A stretch of 64,000 nt of DNA from JBGQOJ01 sp052119585 (lineage in GTDB: Bacteria; Pseudomonadota; Alphaproteobacteria; Rhodobacterales; Rhodobacteraceae): positions 62,001 through 126,000 of the forward strand of contig NZ_JBGQOJ010000002.1 in the NCBI RefSeq assembly GCF_052119585.1, given 5' to 3'. Both the position numbers and the translations under genes were made by a program. Positions 24,284-34,085 of the stretch are shown here, one piece after another (the first letter of the stretch is position 1; each line of letters starts with the position of its first letter). Under the pieces are notes generated by a model. That model saw nothing but the letters and a program-made list of their open reading frames with translations. It ran no database searches and was not told where the DNA came from.

Positions 24284-26283
24284 ACCGGCAAACCGTAATG
24301 TCCACCATGACCGAAACCCGTATGGCCAATGCGATCCGCGCTTTGGCGATGGATGCCGTGCAGGCCGCAAACTCTGGCCACCCCGGCGCGCCGATGGGTA
24401 TGGCGGATGTGGCGACCGTGCTGTTCAACCGGTTCATGACCGTCGATCCGGCGGATCATGAATGGCCGGATCGCGACCGGTTCGTGATGTCGGCGGGGCA
24501 TGGGTCGATGCTGGTCTATGCGATCAACCATCTGCTGGGATACGATGATATGGGTATGGACCAGCTGCGCCGCTTTCGCCAGCTGGGCGCGCGGACGGCG
24601 GGCCACCCCGAGTATGGCCACGCGAAGGGAATAGAAACCACAACCGGCCCGTTGGGGCAGGGCATTTCCACCGCTGTCGGCATGGCGCTGGCGGAACGGC
24701 TGCACAATGCCCGCTTCGGCAACGATCTGGTGGGCCATTACTCCTATGTCATCGCCGGCGACGGCTGCCTGATGGAGGGGATCAGTCAGGAGGCGATTGA
24801 TTTTGCCGGCCACCTTGGGCTTGGCCGGATGATTGTCCTTTGGGACGACAACCGCATCACCATCGACGGCGCGACGGACCTGTCGACCTCGACCGACCAG
24901 ATGGCCCGCTTTGCCGCGTCAGGCTGGCATGTGCAGGCGGTGGACGGGCATGACAACGCGGCGATTGCCGCCGCGATTTCCGCTGCACGCAGCGATCCGC
25001 GCCCGTCGATGATCGCCTGCCGTACGGTGATCGGCAAGGGCGCCCCGACGGTTGCGGGCACCCATAAGGTGCATGGCGCGCCGCTGGGTGCTGACGAAAT
25101 CGCCGCGACCCGCGTTGCACTGGACTGGCCCTATCCGCCGTTCGAGATTCCGCAGGATGTCTACGATGGCTGGCACGCGATTGCCCGGCGCGGGGCGGGA
25201 CGCCATGCCAAATGGCAGGCCGCGCTGGCCCGTTCCGACAAGGCCGCGTCCTTCGCCGTCTCGCGTGCGGCCCCCGATGCGGTCCGGTTGGGGGAGGCGA
25301 TGCGCAGCTACCGCGCCGACCTCTTTGCCACAGCACCCAAGGTCGCGACGCGCAAAGCCTCGGAAATGGCGCTTGAGGTGATCAATGCCACCTTGCCCAA
25401 TTCCATCGGCGGCTCTGCCGATCTGACCGGATCGAACCTGACCCGGACCAAAGCGATGCGCCCGATCAGCCGCGATGACTATGGCGGTGATTATATCCAC
25501 TACGGCATCCGCGAACATGCGATGGCCGCGATCATGAACGGGATCGCGCTGCATGGCGGGTTCGTCACCTACGGCGGCACCTTCCTTGCCTTTGCCGACT
25601 ATTGCCGCCCCGCGATCCGGCTGTCGGCGCTGATGAACCTGCCGGTCACCTATGTGATGACCCATGACAGCATCGGCCTTGGCGAAGATGGCCCGACCCA
25701 CCAGCCGGTCGAACATGTCGCAAGCTTGCGGGCGCTCCCGAACCTCAATGTGTTTCGCCCTGCCGATGCGATCGAAACCGCCGAGGTCTGGGAACTTGCC
25801 GCAACTTCCAACGGGACGCCCAGCCTGCTTGCCCTGTCGCGGCAGGCCCTGCCGGTGCTGCGCACCGCTGCGACCGATGCAAACCTGTCGGCGCGCGGTG
25901 CCTATGTGCTGCGCGATGTGCCTGCGCGGGATGTGACGCTGATCGCCACCGGGTCCGAGGTCGAGATCGCGGTGGCGGCAGCGGACAGGCTTGCCGCCCT
26001 TGGGATCAACGCAGCGGTCGTGTCCGCCCCCTGTTTCGAACTTTTCGCGCAACAGGACGCGGCCTATCAGGCGCAGGTGCGGGGCCGCGCGCCCCGTGTG
26101 GGTGTCGAGGCTGCGATCCGGCAAAGCTGGGAGCTGATGCTGGACCGCGATGACGCCTTCGTCGGCATGACGGGCTTCGGTGCCTCGGCCCCGATCGAAG
26201 ATCTTTACGCGCACTTTGGCATAACGGCAGACGCCGTTGCCAAGGCTGCCATGACCCTTCTGAAATCAAGGACGCCAGAATGA
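24280..26283 (+). CDS. tkt: transketolase
   Basis: This 667-aa protein is full length for a transketolase. The thiamine-diphosphate motif is visible as HYSYVIAGDGCLMEG near residue 150 through LWDDNRITIDG near 185. The N-terminal AANSGHPGAPMGMA near 28 and the C-terminal TYVMTHDSIGLGEDGPTHQPVEH near 465 (in pieces) are family signatures. It moves two-carbon units in the regeneration phase of the Calvin cycle. It overlaps prk and gap by 4 bp each. Confidence 0.95.
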   Translation: MNRQTVMSTMTETRMANAIRALAMDAVQAANSGHPGAPMGMADVATVLFNRFMTVDPADHEWPDRDRFVMSAGHGSMLVYAINHLLGYDDMGMDQLRRFRQLGARTAGHPEYGHAKGIETTTGPLGQGISTAVGMALAERLHNARFGNDLVGHYSYVIAGDGCLMEGISQEAIDFAGHLGLGRMIVLWDDNRITIDGATDLSTSTDQMARFAASGWHVQAVDGHDNAAIAAAISAARSDPRPSMIACRTVIGKGAPTVAGTHKVHGAPLGADEIAATRVALDWPYPPFEIPQDVYDGWHAIARRGAGRHAKWQAALARSDKAASFAVSRAAPDAVRLGEAMRSYRADLFATAPKVATRKASEMALEVINATLPNSIGGSADLTGSNLTRTKAMRPISRDDYGGDYIHYGIREHAMAAIMNGIALHGGFVTYGGTFLAFADYCRPAIRLSALMNLPVTYVMTHDSIGLGEDGPTHQPVEHVASLRALPNLNVFRPADAIETAEVWELAATSNGTPSLLALSRQALPVLRTAATDANLSARGAYVLRDVPARDVTLIATGSEVEIAVAAADRLAALGINAAVVSAPCFELFAQQDAAYQAQVRGRAPRVGVEAAIRQSWELMLDRDDAFVGMTGFGASAPIEDLYAHFGITADAVAKAAMTLLKSRTPE

Positions 26284-27284
26284 CTGTCAAAGTAGCAATC
26301 AACGGATTTGGGCGGATCGGGCGCAACGTGCTGCGCGCCATCGCGGAATCGGGCCGCACCGATATCGAAGTGGTGGGCATCAACGATCTTGGTCCGGTGG
26401 AAACCAACGCGCATCTGCTGCGGTTCGACAGCGTGCATGGCCGGTTTCCGGGCGAGGTCAGGGTCGCGGGCAACACCATCGACATCGGCAGGGGGCCGAT
26501 CGAGGTGACCGCCCTGCGCGACCCGAAGGATCTGCCCTGGGACGGTGTGGATGTGGCGATGGAATGCACAGGCCTGTTCACCGCCCGCGACAAGGCCGCG
26601 ATGCATCTGGAAAACGGGTCCCGCCGCGTGCTGATTTCAGCGCCCGGTGCAGGGGCCGACAAGACCATCGTTTACGGCGTAAACCACACCGCGCTGACCG
26701 CCGACGACCTGATCGTATCGAACGCCAGCTGCACCACGAACTGCCTGTCGCCGGTTGCTTACGTTCTGAACAAAACCATCGGGATCACGCGCGGATTCAT
26801 GACGACGATCCACAGTTATACCGGCGACCAGCCCACGCTTGATACCATGCACAGCGACCTTTACCGCGGCCGCGCCGCCGCCCTGTCGATGATCTCCACA
26901 TCGACCGGGGCCGCCAAGGCCGTCGGTCTGGTGCTGCCCGAACTGAACGGCAAGCTGGACGGCGTGGCGATCCGCGTGCCGACCCCCAATGTCTCGGTTG
27001 TGGACCTTGTGTTCGAGGCCGCGCGGGCGACAACGGTCGACGAGGTGAACGCGGCGATCCGCGCTGCCGCTGACGGGCCGCTGAAGGGCATTCTGGGATA
27101 TACCGACGCGGCCAATGTCTCGATCGACTTCAACCATGACCCACATTCGTCGGTCTTCCATATGGATCAGACCAAGGTGATGGGCGGCAACATGGTCCGT
27201 ATCCTTAGCTGGTATGACAACGAATGGGGCTTTTCCAACCGAATGGCAGATACCGCCGTGGCGATGGGGAACCTGATCCGATGA
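26280..27284 (+). CDS. gap: glyceraldehyde-3-phosphate dehydrogenase, type I
   Basis: This 334-aa protein begins MTVKVAINGFGRIGRNVLRA with the NAD(P)-binding Rossmann motif. The catalytic cysteine is in SNASCTTNCL near residue 152, and HSYTGDQP with the catalytic His follows near 178. The C-terminal SWYDNEWGFSNRM is invariant in the family. In the cbb operon it reduces 1,3-bisphosphoglycerate; whether it prefers NADPH is not evident. Its stop overlaps the pgk start (ATGA). Confidence 0.95.
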   Translation: MTVKVAINGFGRIGRNVLRAIAESGRTDIEVVGINDLGPVETNAHLLRFDSVHGRFPGEVRVAGNTIDIGRGPIEVTALRDPKDLPWDGVDVAMECTGLFTARDKAAMHLENGSRRVLISAPGAGADKTIVYGVNHTALTADDLIVSNASCTTNCLSPVAYVLNKTIGITRGFMTTIHSYTGDQPTLDTMHSDLYRGRAAALSMISTSTGAAKAVGLVLPELNGKLDGVAIRVPTPNVSVVDLVFEAARATTVDEVNAAIRAAADGPLKGILGYTDAANVSIDFNHDPHSSVFHMDQTKVMGGNMVRILSWYDNEWGFSNRMADTAVAMGNLIR

Positions 27285-28489
27285 TCGGGATTTCCGCCAT
27301 CACCGATATGGATGTCGCGGGCAAGCGGCTGTTGGTCCGGGCCGACCTGAACGTGCCGATGCGGGACGGTAAAGTCAGCGACACCAGCCGGATCGACCGG
27401 TTTGCGGCGGGCATGAAACCGCTGCTTGCCAAGGGCGCGCGGCTGGTGATCCTGACCCATTTCGGCCGCCCCGGTGGTAAGGCCGATCCGGCGTTTTCCA
27501 CCGCGCGGCTGGTCTGCCCGCTGTCCGCGGCTTTGGGGGTCGAGGTCACTTTTTCCCCGACCTGCCACGGGCTGGAGGCGCAGGCCTATGCGGTTGCGGT
27601 GGGTGATGGCGAGGTTCTGCTGTGCGAGAACGTCCGGTTCGAGCCGGGCGAGGAAACCAACGATCCGCGATTGGCCGCAGAATTTGCCGCACTTGCAGAG
27701 ATTTACGTCAACGATGCCTTTTCCTGTGCGCATCGGGCGCATGCCTCGACCGAAGGGGTGGCGGGGATGATGCCTGCCACCGCCGGACCGCTGATGCTGG
27801 AAGAGATCAAGGCGCTGGCGAATGTACTTGATGCGCCGCGCCGCCCTTCGGTCGCGATTGTCGGGGGGGCCAAGGTATCGTCCAAGATTGCGGTTCTGCG
27901 CAATCTGGTGGGCAAGCTTGACGCGGTGATCGTTGGGGGCGGCATGGCCAACACCTTTCTTTACGCCGACGGCGCACCGATGGGCAAATCCCTGCACGAA
28001 GTCGATCAGGTTGCGATGGTCGCCGAGATCCGCGCGCTGGCCAAAGCTTCGGGGTGCGAGATCCTGTTGCCAATCGATGTGGTCTGCGCCGAAGCATTCG
28101 AACCCGGCGCGCCCCACCGCGTCACCGCGCAGGATCAATGCCCGCCGGATGCGATGATCCTTGATGCGGGCCCTGCGGCGACAGGGGCGTTTGGCGATGC
28201 CTTGGCCAAAGCCGGCACCATCCTGTGGAACGGGCCGCTTGGCGCGTTCGAGATGGAACCCTTTGACCGCGCGACGGTCGATCTGGCCCGCATCGCCGCC
28301 AGTCTGACCCGTTCGGGGCAGGCCGTCACGGTTGCGGGGGGCGGCGATACGGTTGCCGCACTGAACCACGCCGGGGTCACGGATGACTTCACCTATGTCT
28401 CCACCGCCGGCGGGGCCTTTCTGGAATGGCTTGAAGGCAAGACATTGCCGGGAATTGCCGCGCTGATGCGCACGAATATTGCGGCCTAA
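27281..28489 (+). CDS. pgk: phosphoglycerate kinase
   Basis: This 402-aa protein starts at ATG 27281, overlapping gap. The N-terminal substrate-binding motif is RLLVRADLNVPM near residue 15, with THFGRPGGK near 58 and NVRFEPGEETND near 112. The C-terminal nucleotide-binding domain has SVAIVGGAKVSSKI near 190 and VAGGGDTVAAL near 350. It makes 1,3-bisphosphoglycerate from the 3-phosphoglycerate produced by RuBisCO. Confidence 0.95.
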   Translation: MIGISAITDMDVAGKRLLVRADLNVPMRDGKVSDTSRIDRFAAGMKPLLAKGARLVILTHFGRPGGKADPAFSTARLVCPLSAALGVEVTFSPTCHGLEAQAYAVAVGDGEVLLCENVRFEPGEETNDPRLAAEFAALAEIYVNDAFSCAHRAHASTEGVAGMMPATAGPLMLEEIKALANVLDAPRRPSVAIVGGAKVSSKIAVLRNLVGKLDAVIVGGGMANTFLYADGAPMGKSLHEVDQVAMVAEIRALAKASGCEILLPIDVVCAEAFEPGAPHRVTAQDQCPPDAMILDAGPAATGAFGDALAKAGTILWNGPLGAFEMEPFDRATVDLARIAASLTRSGQAVTVAGGGDTVAALNHAGVTDDFTYVSTAGGAFLEWLEGKTLPGIAALMRTNIAA

Positions 28490-28501
28490 AAGGAGAACGA
28501 A

Positions 28502-29581
28502 ATGGCACTTATTACACTCAGACAGCTTTTGGACCACGCCGCCGAAAACGACTATGGCGTGCCTGCGTTCAACATCAACAACATGGAACAGGGGCTTGCG
28601 ATCATGACTGCTGCGCGCAAATGCGATGCGCCGGTGATCTTGCAGGCCAGCCGCGGCGCGCGGTCTTATGCCGGCGACATCATGCTGCGGCATATGGTGC
28701 AGGCGCTGGTCGAGATGCACCCCGACATCCCGATCTGCATGCATCAGGATCACGGCAACAACGAGGCGACCTGCCTGTCGGCGATCCGCCACGGGTTCAC
28801 ATCCGTGATGATGGACGGCTCTCTTCTGGCCGATATGAAAACGCCTGCGTCCTATGACTACAACGTCGATATCACCCGCCGTGTGACCGAAGCCGCCCAT
28901 GCGGTCGGCGCCTCTGTCGAGGGAGAACTGGGTATTCTGGGCAGCCTTGAAACAGGCGAGGCAGGCGAAGAGGACGGGTCGGGCGCGGTGGGCAAACTCA
29001 GCCATGACCAGCTATTGACCGACCCCGATCAGGCGGTGGATTTTGTCAGCCGGACCGGCTGCGATGCGCTGGCAATCGCCTGCGGCACCAGCCACGGCGC
29101 CTATAAGTTCACCCGCAAACCCGACGGCGAAATCCTTGCCATGTCCACCATCGCCGCGATCCACGAAAAGCTGCCCGATACGCATCTGGTGATGCATGGC
29201 TCGTCTTCGGTGCCGCAGTATTTGCAGGATCTGATCAACGCATCGGGCGGGGCCATGCCGCAAACCTATGGCGTGCCCGTCGAGGAAATCGAACGCGGCA
29301 TCCGGATGGGCGTGCGCAAGGTCAACATCGACACCGATTGCCGGATGGCCATGACCGGCCAGTTCCGCAAAGTCGCGCAGGACGATCCCGCGCAGTTCGA
29401 TCCGCGCAAATTCCTTGTTCCGGCAATGCAGGAACTGGAGGCGCTGTGCCTTGACCGGTTCCAGCGTTTCGGGACTGCGGGCCATGCCGCCGCGATCAAG
29501 GTGATTTCGATGGACGAGATGGCCGCCCGGTATCTTGGCGGCGCGCTAAGCCCTGTTAACGCGGCCGCAAAAGCCGCCTGA
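28502..29581 (+). CDS. fba: fructose-bisphosphate aldolase class II
   Basis: This 359-aa protein begins MALITLRQLLDHAAENDYGV. Class II zinc ligands and motifs are ICMHQDHGNN near residue 82 (zinc His), a region around GELGILGSLETGEAGEEDGSG, HGAYKFTRKPDGE near 200 and VMHGSSSVPQ near 232. It is of the cbbA type found in Calvin operons (fructose and sedoheptulose bisphosphate aldolase). The ribosome-binding site is AAGGAGAACGA, 12 bp after pgk. Confidence 0.95.
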   Translation: MALITLRQLLDHAAENDYGVPAFNINNMEQGLAIMTAARKCDAPVILQASRGARSYAGDIMLRHMVQALVEMHPDIPICMHQDHGNNEATCLSAIRHGFTSVMMDGSLLADMKTPASYDYNVDITRRVTEAAHAVGASVEGELGILGSLETGEAGEEDGSGAVGKLSHDQLLTDPDQAVDFVSRTGCDALAIACGTSHGAYKFTRKPDGEILAMSTIAAIHEKLPDTHLVMHGSSSVPQYLQDLINASGGAMPQTYGVPVEEIERGIRMGVRKVNIDTDCRMAMTGQFRKVAQDDPAQFDPRKFLVPAMQELEALCLDRFQRFGTAGHAAAIKVISMDEMAARYLGGALSPVNAAAKAA

Positions 29582-29604
29582 AACCTTGCAACTGGAGAGA
29601 AAAA

Positions 29605-30993
29605 ATGGACCAATCCGATCGTTACGCAAACCTTTCCCTTCGCGAAGAGGACCTGATCAAGGCCGGTGGCCACATCCTTGTCGCCTATATCATGAAACCG
29701 AAGGCCGGTTACGGCAACTACCTGCAGACAGCAGCCCATTTCGCTGCCGAAAGCTCGACCGGAACCAATGTGGACGTGTCCACAACCGATGATTTTACCC
29801 GCGGTGTCGACGCGATCGTCTATGAAATCGACGAGGCGAAAGAGCTGATGAAGATCGCCTATCCGGTCGAGCTGTTCGACCGGAACATCACGGACGGGCG
29901 GGCGATGATCTGTTCCTTCCTGACGCTGGCGATCGGCAACAATCAGGGCATGGGCGATGTCGAATATGCCAAGATGCACGACTTCTATGTGCCGCCGAAT
30001 TTCCTGCGCCTGTTCGATGGCCCCTCGACGACAATCAGCGACCTGTGGCGCGTGCTGCGCCGCCCCGTTGTGAACGGCGGTTTCATCGTCGGCACAATCA
30101 TCAAGCCAAAACTGGGCCTGCGCCCGCAGCCCTTTGCCAACGCCTGTTATGACTTCTGGCTGGGTGGCGATTTCATCAAGAACGACGAACCACAGGGCAA
30201 CCAGCTTTTTGCGCCGCTGAAAGAGACCATCACGCTGGTCGCCGACGCCATGCGCCGCGCGCAGGACAAGACCGGCGAGGCCAAGCTGTTTTCGGCAAAT
30301 ATCACCGCCGACGACCACTACGAGATGATCGCGCGGGGCGAATTCATCCTTGAGACCTTCAAGGAAAATGCCGACCATGTGGCCTTTCTTGTGGATGGCT
30401 ATGTGACCGGTCCCGCCGCGATCACCACGGCCCGCCGGTGCTTTCCCAAGCAGTATCTGCACTACCACCGTGCAGGTCACGGCGCGGTGACCTCGCCCCA
30501 GACCATGCGCGGCTATACCGCCTTTGTGCTGTCGAAAATGGCCCGGATGCAGGGCGCGTCGGGCATCCACACCGGCACCATGGGCTATGGCAAGATGGAA
30601 GGCGAAGCCGCAGACAAGCTGATGGCCTATATGATCACCCAGGACAGTGCCACGGGGCCGTATTTCCATCAGGAATGGGAAGGCATGGGGGTGACGACCC
30701 CTATCATTTCGGGCGGGATGAACGCGCTGCGGATGCCGGGGTTCTTTGAAAACCTTGGCAATTCGAACCTGATCCTGACCGCAGGTGGCGGGGCCTTCGG
30801 GCATATCGACGGGGCGGCGGCGGGGGCTATATCGCTCCGGCAGGCGGAACAATGCTGGAAACAAGGGGCCGATCCGCTGGACTTTGCGAAAGAGCACAAT
30901 GAATTCGCCCGCGCCTTTGAAAGCTTCCCCGGCGACGCTGACCAGCTTTTCCCGAACTGGCGCCAAGCCCTGCGGATCAATTCCGCAGCTTGA
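29605..30993 (+). CDS. cbbM: ribulose-1,5-bisphosphate carboxylase/oxygenase form II
   Basis: This 462-aa protein is a form II RuBisCO. The active-site lysines are in TIIKPKLGL (about 167-169), and the carbamylated lysine is in the signature GGDFIKNDEPQGNQ (K192). The loop 6 segment and phosphate-binding GGGAFGHIDG near 395 are intact, so it should be catalytic rather than a RuBisCO-like protein. Form II is an L2-type enzyme with no small subunit, and no cbbS gene is present. No cbbQ/cbbO activase genes occur in the operon. The 24-bp gap to fba contains the ribosome-binding site GGAGAG. Confidence 0.97.
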   Translation: MDQSDRYANLSLREEDLIKAGGHILVAYIMKPKAGYGNYLQTAAHFAAESSTGTNVDVSTTDDFTRGVDAIVYEIDEAKELMKIAYPVELFDRNITDGRAMICSFLTLAIGNNQGMGDVEYAKMHDFYVPPNFLRLFDGPSTTISDLWRVLRRPVVNGGFIVGTIIKPKLGLRPQPFANACYDFWLGGDFIKNDEPQGNQLFAPLKETITLVADAMRRAQDKTGEAKLFSANITADDHYEMIARGEFILETFKENADHVAFLVDGYVTGPAAITTARRCFPKQYLHYHRAGHGAVTSPQTMRGYTAFVLSKMARMQGASGIHTGTMGYGKMEGEAADKLMAYMITQDSATGPYFHQEWEGMGVTTPIISGGMNALRMPGFFENLGNSNLILTAGGGAFGHIDGAAAGAISLRQAEQCWKQGADPLDFAKEHNEFARAFESFPGDADQLFPNWRQALRINSAA

Positions 30994-31051
30994 TCCATAA
31001 ACCGGGCGCGGGGCCTCCTTGCGTCCGGTCCACACCACACCGGAGAACATC

Positions 31052-31738
31052 ATGACTTTTGACCGCAGCATCAAGATCGCCCCGTCGATCCTTTCGGCGG
31101 ATTTCGCCAACTTCGGACAGGAGATCGCCGCGATCGAGGCGCAGGGCTGCGACTGGGTCCATGTGGATGTGATGGACGGGCATTTTGTGCCCAACCTGAC
31201 CTTCGGCCCGCCGCTTTGCGCCGCGATCCGCCCGCATATCAAAACGGTAATGGACGTGCATCTGATGATCTCGCCGGTGGACCAGTATATCGAGGCCTAT
31301 GCCGCCGCCGGTGCCGATGTCATCACCGCCCACGCCGAGGCCGGCCCCCACACCCACCGCACCATGCAGGCGATCCGCGCCAGCGGGGCCAAGGCCGGTC
31401 TGGCGCTAAACCCCGCCACGCCCCCCGAGGCGGTCGAATATCTTCTGGATATGATTGATCTGGTCTGCGTGATGACGGTGAACCCCGGTTTTGGCGGTCA
31501 AAAATTCATCCATTCGCAGGTGCAAAAAGTGGCCCGCCTGCGCACCATGATCGGCGACCGCGAGATCCATATCCAGATCGACGGCGGTGTGACGCCCGAA
31601 ACCGCGCCGTTGGTGGCGCGGGCTGGGGCCGATGTTCTTGTCGCGGGATCGGCGGTGTTCAAGGGCGGCTCTGTTGCCAACCCTGCGCCCTACGGCGAAA
31701 ATATCCGCGCGATCCGGTCCGCTGCGACCGGCGTTTAA
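31052..31738 (+). CDS. rpe: ribulose-phosphate 3-epimerase
   Basis: This 228-aa TIM-barrel protein starts at ATG 31052 behind CGGAG (an earlier in-frame start has no such site). It has IAPSILSADFANFG near residue 8, WVHVDVMDGHFVPNLTFG near 32 with the catalytic Asp and metal ligands, MTVNPGFGGQKF near 140 and IDGGVTPET near 175. It interconverts ribulose and xylulose 5-phosphate in RuBP regeneration. Confidence 0.95.
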   Translation: MTFDRSIKIAPSILSADFANFGQEIAAIEAQGCDWVHVDVMDGHFVPNLTFGPPLCAAIRPHIKTVMDVHLMISPVDQYIEAYAAAGADVITAHAEAGPHTHRTMQAIRASGAKAGLALNPATPPEAVEYLLDMIDLVCVMTVNPGFGGQKFIHSQVQKVARLRTMIGDREIHIQIDGGVTPETAPLVARAGADVLVAGSAVFKGGSVANPAPYGENIRAIRSAATGV

Positions 31739-31759
31739 CCCCGTTTAGAAAGGCTCCTT

Positions 31760-32398
31760 ATGCCCCGTATCGTCTTTGACCTTGACGGCACCCTGATCGA
31801 CAGCGCCCCCGATATTCAGGCGGCGGTGAACCGTATGCTGGACGACGAGGGGCTGGAGCCGCTTGATCTGGCGGCGGTCACGTCGTTTATCGGAAACGGC
31901 CTGCCGCATCTGGTCAAACTGGCGATGGCTGCACGGGGCATGGACAAACACCGTCACGCAGACATCGCGCCCTTGGTTGGCCGCCACTATGACGCTGTGA
32001 ATGGCCACCTGACGGTGCTTTATCCGGGCGTCGAGGCGGCGCTGCATCGCCTGAAGGCCGATGGTCACAGCCTTGCGCTATGCACCAACAAGCCCGCGCG
32101 CCCCGCCTGTGATATCCTTGGCCGAATGGGGATTTACCCGCTGTTCGATCAGGTGATCGGCGGCGACAGCCTGCCCGAACGTAAACCCGACCCCGCGCCG
32201 CTTCTGGCCTGTCAGCCCGGCCTTTATGTGGGCGACAGCGAGGTGGACGCCGAAACCGCCGCGCGGGCAGATGTGCGTTTCATCCTGTTCACCGAAGGCT
32301 ATCGCAAGGTGCCGGTGGCCGGTCTGCCGCATGATGCGCTTTTTAGCAATTTCGCGGCTCTTCCTGACATCGTCCAAACCTTCGAGAGGCTGCAATGA
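31760..32398 (+). CDS. cbbZ: phosphoglycolate phosphatase (CbbZ-type HAD)
   Basis: This 212-aa HAD hydrolase has motif I VFDLDGTLIDSAPDI near residue 4, motif II CTNKPARP near 105, motif III ERKPDPAPL near 133 and motif IV YVGDSEVDAETA near 150. The position beside RuBisCO indicates removal of 2-phosphoglycolate, the product of RuBisCO oxygenation. Its stop overlaps the next gene by 4 bp (ATGA). Confidence 0.9.
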   Translation: MPRIVFDLDGTLIDSAPDIQAAVNRMLDDEGLEPLDLAAVTSFIGNGLPHLVKLAMAARGMDKHRHADIAPLVGRHYDAVNGHLTVLYPGVEAALHRLKADGHSLALCTNKPARPACDILGRMGIYPLFDQVIGGDSLPERKPDPAPLLACQPGLYVGDSEVDAETAARADVRFILFTEGYRKVPVAGLPHDALFSNFAALPDIVQTFERLQ

Positions 32399-33096
32399 CC
32401 CCACCCAAGGCCCTGATTTTCGACGTGGACGGTACGCTTGCTGAAACCGAGGAGGCGCATCGCGCGGCCTTTAACGCGGCGTTTGCCGATTGGCAGCTTG
32501 ACTGGCACTGGACTGCGGACCGGTATCGCGCGCTGTTGAAAACCACCGGCGGCAAGGAGCGCATGGCGGTTCATCAATCGGCTTTGCCAAAGGACGCACG
32601 GCGGCTGGATACGGATGAGATCGCCCGACTGCACGCCCATAAAACCGCAATTTATACGCGGATGCTTGCAAACGGCGAATTGGCGCTGCGCCCCGGTATT
32701 GCCGATCTTGTCACCGATGCCCGCGCCGCTGGCATGGCGATTGCGGTTGCGACCACCACGAACCTGCCCAACGTAGAGGCGCTGAGCCAGTGTTGCTGGG
32801 GTCTGCCGGCGACGCAGGTCTTTGACGTGATCGCCGCCGGGGATCAGGTCGCTTTGAAAAAGCCCGCCCCAGACGTGTTCCTGTTGGCTTTGGCGCGTTT
32901 GGGGCTGGCGGCGCCGGACTGTCTGGCCTTCGAGGACAGCCGCAACGGCATCCTTTCGGCCAGGGGCGCGGGGCTGCGGGTGCTGGTCACGCCCTCGGCC
33001 TATACCGACGATGATGATCTGGGCGATGCGGACTGGATCTATGACACGGTCGCGGTGGCGCGGACAGCGCAGGGCAATCCGATCGGGCTGTATTGA
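32395..33096 (+). CDS. cbbY: CbbY-type HAD phosphatase (xylulose-1,5-bisphosphate phosphatase)
   Basis: This 233-aa HAD protein has motif I ALIFDVDGTLAETEEAHR near residue 6, motif II VATTTNLPN near 118, motif III KKPAPDVFLLAL near 158 and motif IV AFEDSRNG near 182. The E-E-x-H-R cap entry after motif I is typical of CbbY. Characterised CbbY enzymes remove the RuBisCO inhibitor xylulose-1,5-bisphosphate. It is the last gene of the cbb operon; I see no clear hairpin terminator after it. Confidence 0.88.
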   Translation: MTPPKALIFDVDGTLAETEEAHRAAFNAAFADWQLDWHWTADRYRALLKTTGGKERMAVHQSALPKDARRLDTDEIARLHAHKTAIYTRMLANGELALRPGIADLVTDARAAGMAIAVATTTNLPNVEALSQCCWGLPATQVFDVIAAGDQVALKKPAPDVFLLALARLGLAAPDCLAFEDSRNGILSARGAGLRVLVTPSAYTDDDDLGDADWIYDTVAVARTAQGNPIGLY

Positions 33097-33191
33097 GGAC
33101 CGGCGGGCGCGGGGTTTCGGACCCTTTGGCATGGTGGATCGCCTGACGACAGGGATGATCCGATCAGACGGCTGAACCTTTCAATGCCGGG

Positions 33192-34085
33192 TCAGCGTCC
33201 CTGTTTTGCAATACCCAGACCTGCCAGGGTTTCATCCACCGGCGGCGCAGGCGGCCTGCCACCCGAATATCCCAGATGCAGCTTGTTCGACAGGTCCAGC
33301 AGGCTAACGCTTCCGGTTTTTTCATAGATGGAATGCAAATGTGACCTTGCGGTGGATTGCTGTATCCCCAACTCTTTTATGACATCCTTTAGAAGCAATC
33401 CGTCCTGAATCATAAGACAGATCCTGAACTCTGACCTGCTTAGTCCATAGGGGTTATCAATCCGCACAATCGAATGAGCGGCGGCGCGCAATGTGTCTTG
33501 CGTGCGCATCTGCCGGTTCCGCGCAAGTTGGCGATGTGCGGTGCCCGGCGCGCGTTGTTGCCATGTTTTCGCAAGGGTGTCCGAAATCATCGTTAAAAAG
33601 ACGCGGTCATGATCCGGGATGGCCGTTCCGAACTGGATTTCAAGGATGTCCATGCCAAGCGCCGCGTTCACAAGGCAAATGACGGCGACCGAATGGATCT
33701 GCTGCGCCCTGATCTGTTCGCGCAATTCGCCGGACATATCGGCCCAGTCCTCATCATTCGTGCTGCGCATGACCCACAGACTGCCTGATCTGGATTGCAT
33801 CAGATCCGCGCCGAACACCTGCTTTGCGAAACATTGCCGCTCTATGGCGAAAAGGTTCCGGGCCTCGGGGTCGACAAAGCTGATTGTTTTGGCGTGGTTG
33901 GTTTCCTTCGAGAACCGGACAAGAAAGGCGGCGTCGCCCTTCACCAGCTTCAACAGACGCTCTATCGCCTGTTCGCAGTCCCCGAGACCGTGAAGCGTTT
34001 CAACCCATTCTGCAATGACACCAAAACTTACGGGCGATGACACAAAGGTATCATGTCCCTTTAACGGCTTTTCACGACTGCCCAT
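33192..34085 (-). CDS. LuxR-type HTH transcriptional regulator
   Basis: This roughly 297-aa protein starts at ATG 34085, with AAGG eight bases upstream (a GTG three codons earlier is possible). The C-terminal quarter holds a LuxR/GerE-type helix-turn-helix: YGLSRSEFRICLMIQDGLLLKDVIKELGIQQSTARSHLHSIYEKTG in pieces over about residues 218-262. The N-terminal 180 residues look like a GAF/PAS-type sensor but match nothing I can name; there is no phospho-acceptor receiver motif. It is divergent from the Flp pilin gene, so it may control the tad locus, but it could equally be an independent regulator. Confidence 0.7.
   Translation of the reverse strand: MGSREKPLKGHDTFVSSPVSFGVIAEWVETLHGLGDCEQAIERLLKLVKGDAAFLVRFSKETNHAKTISFVDPEARNLFAIERQCFAKQVFGADLMQSRSGSLWVMRSTNDEDWADMSGELREQIRAQQIHSVAVICLVNAALGMDILEIQFGTAIPDHDRVFLTMISDTLAKTWQQRAPGTAHRQLARNRQMRTQDTLRAAAHSIVRIDNPYGLSRSEFRICLMIQDGLLLKDVIKELGIQQSTARSHLHSIYEKTGSVSLLDLSNKLHLGYSGGRPPAPPVDETLAGLGIAKQGR

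Noticed and set aside
29605..30993. RuBisCO-like protein (form IV) instead of true RuBisCO
   Set aside because: The active-site lysines and the GGDFIKNDE carbamylation motif are intact, so it is form II.
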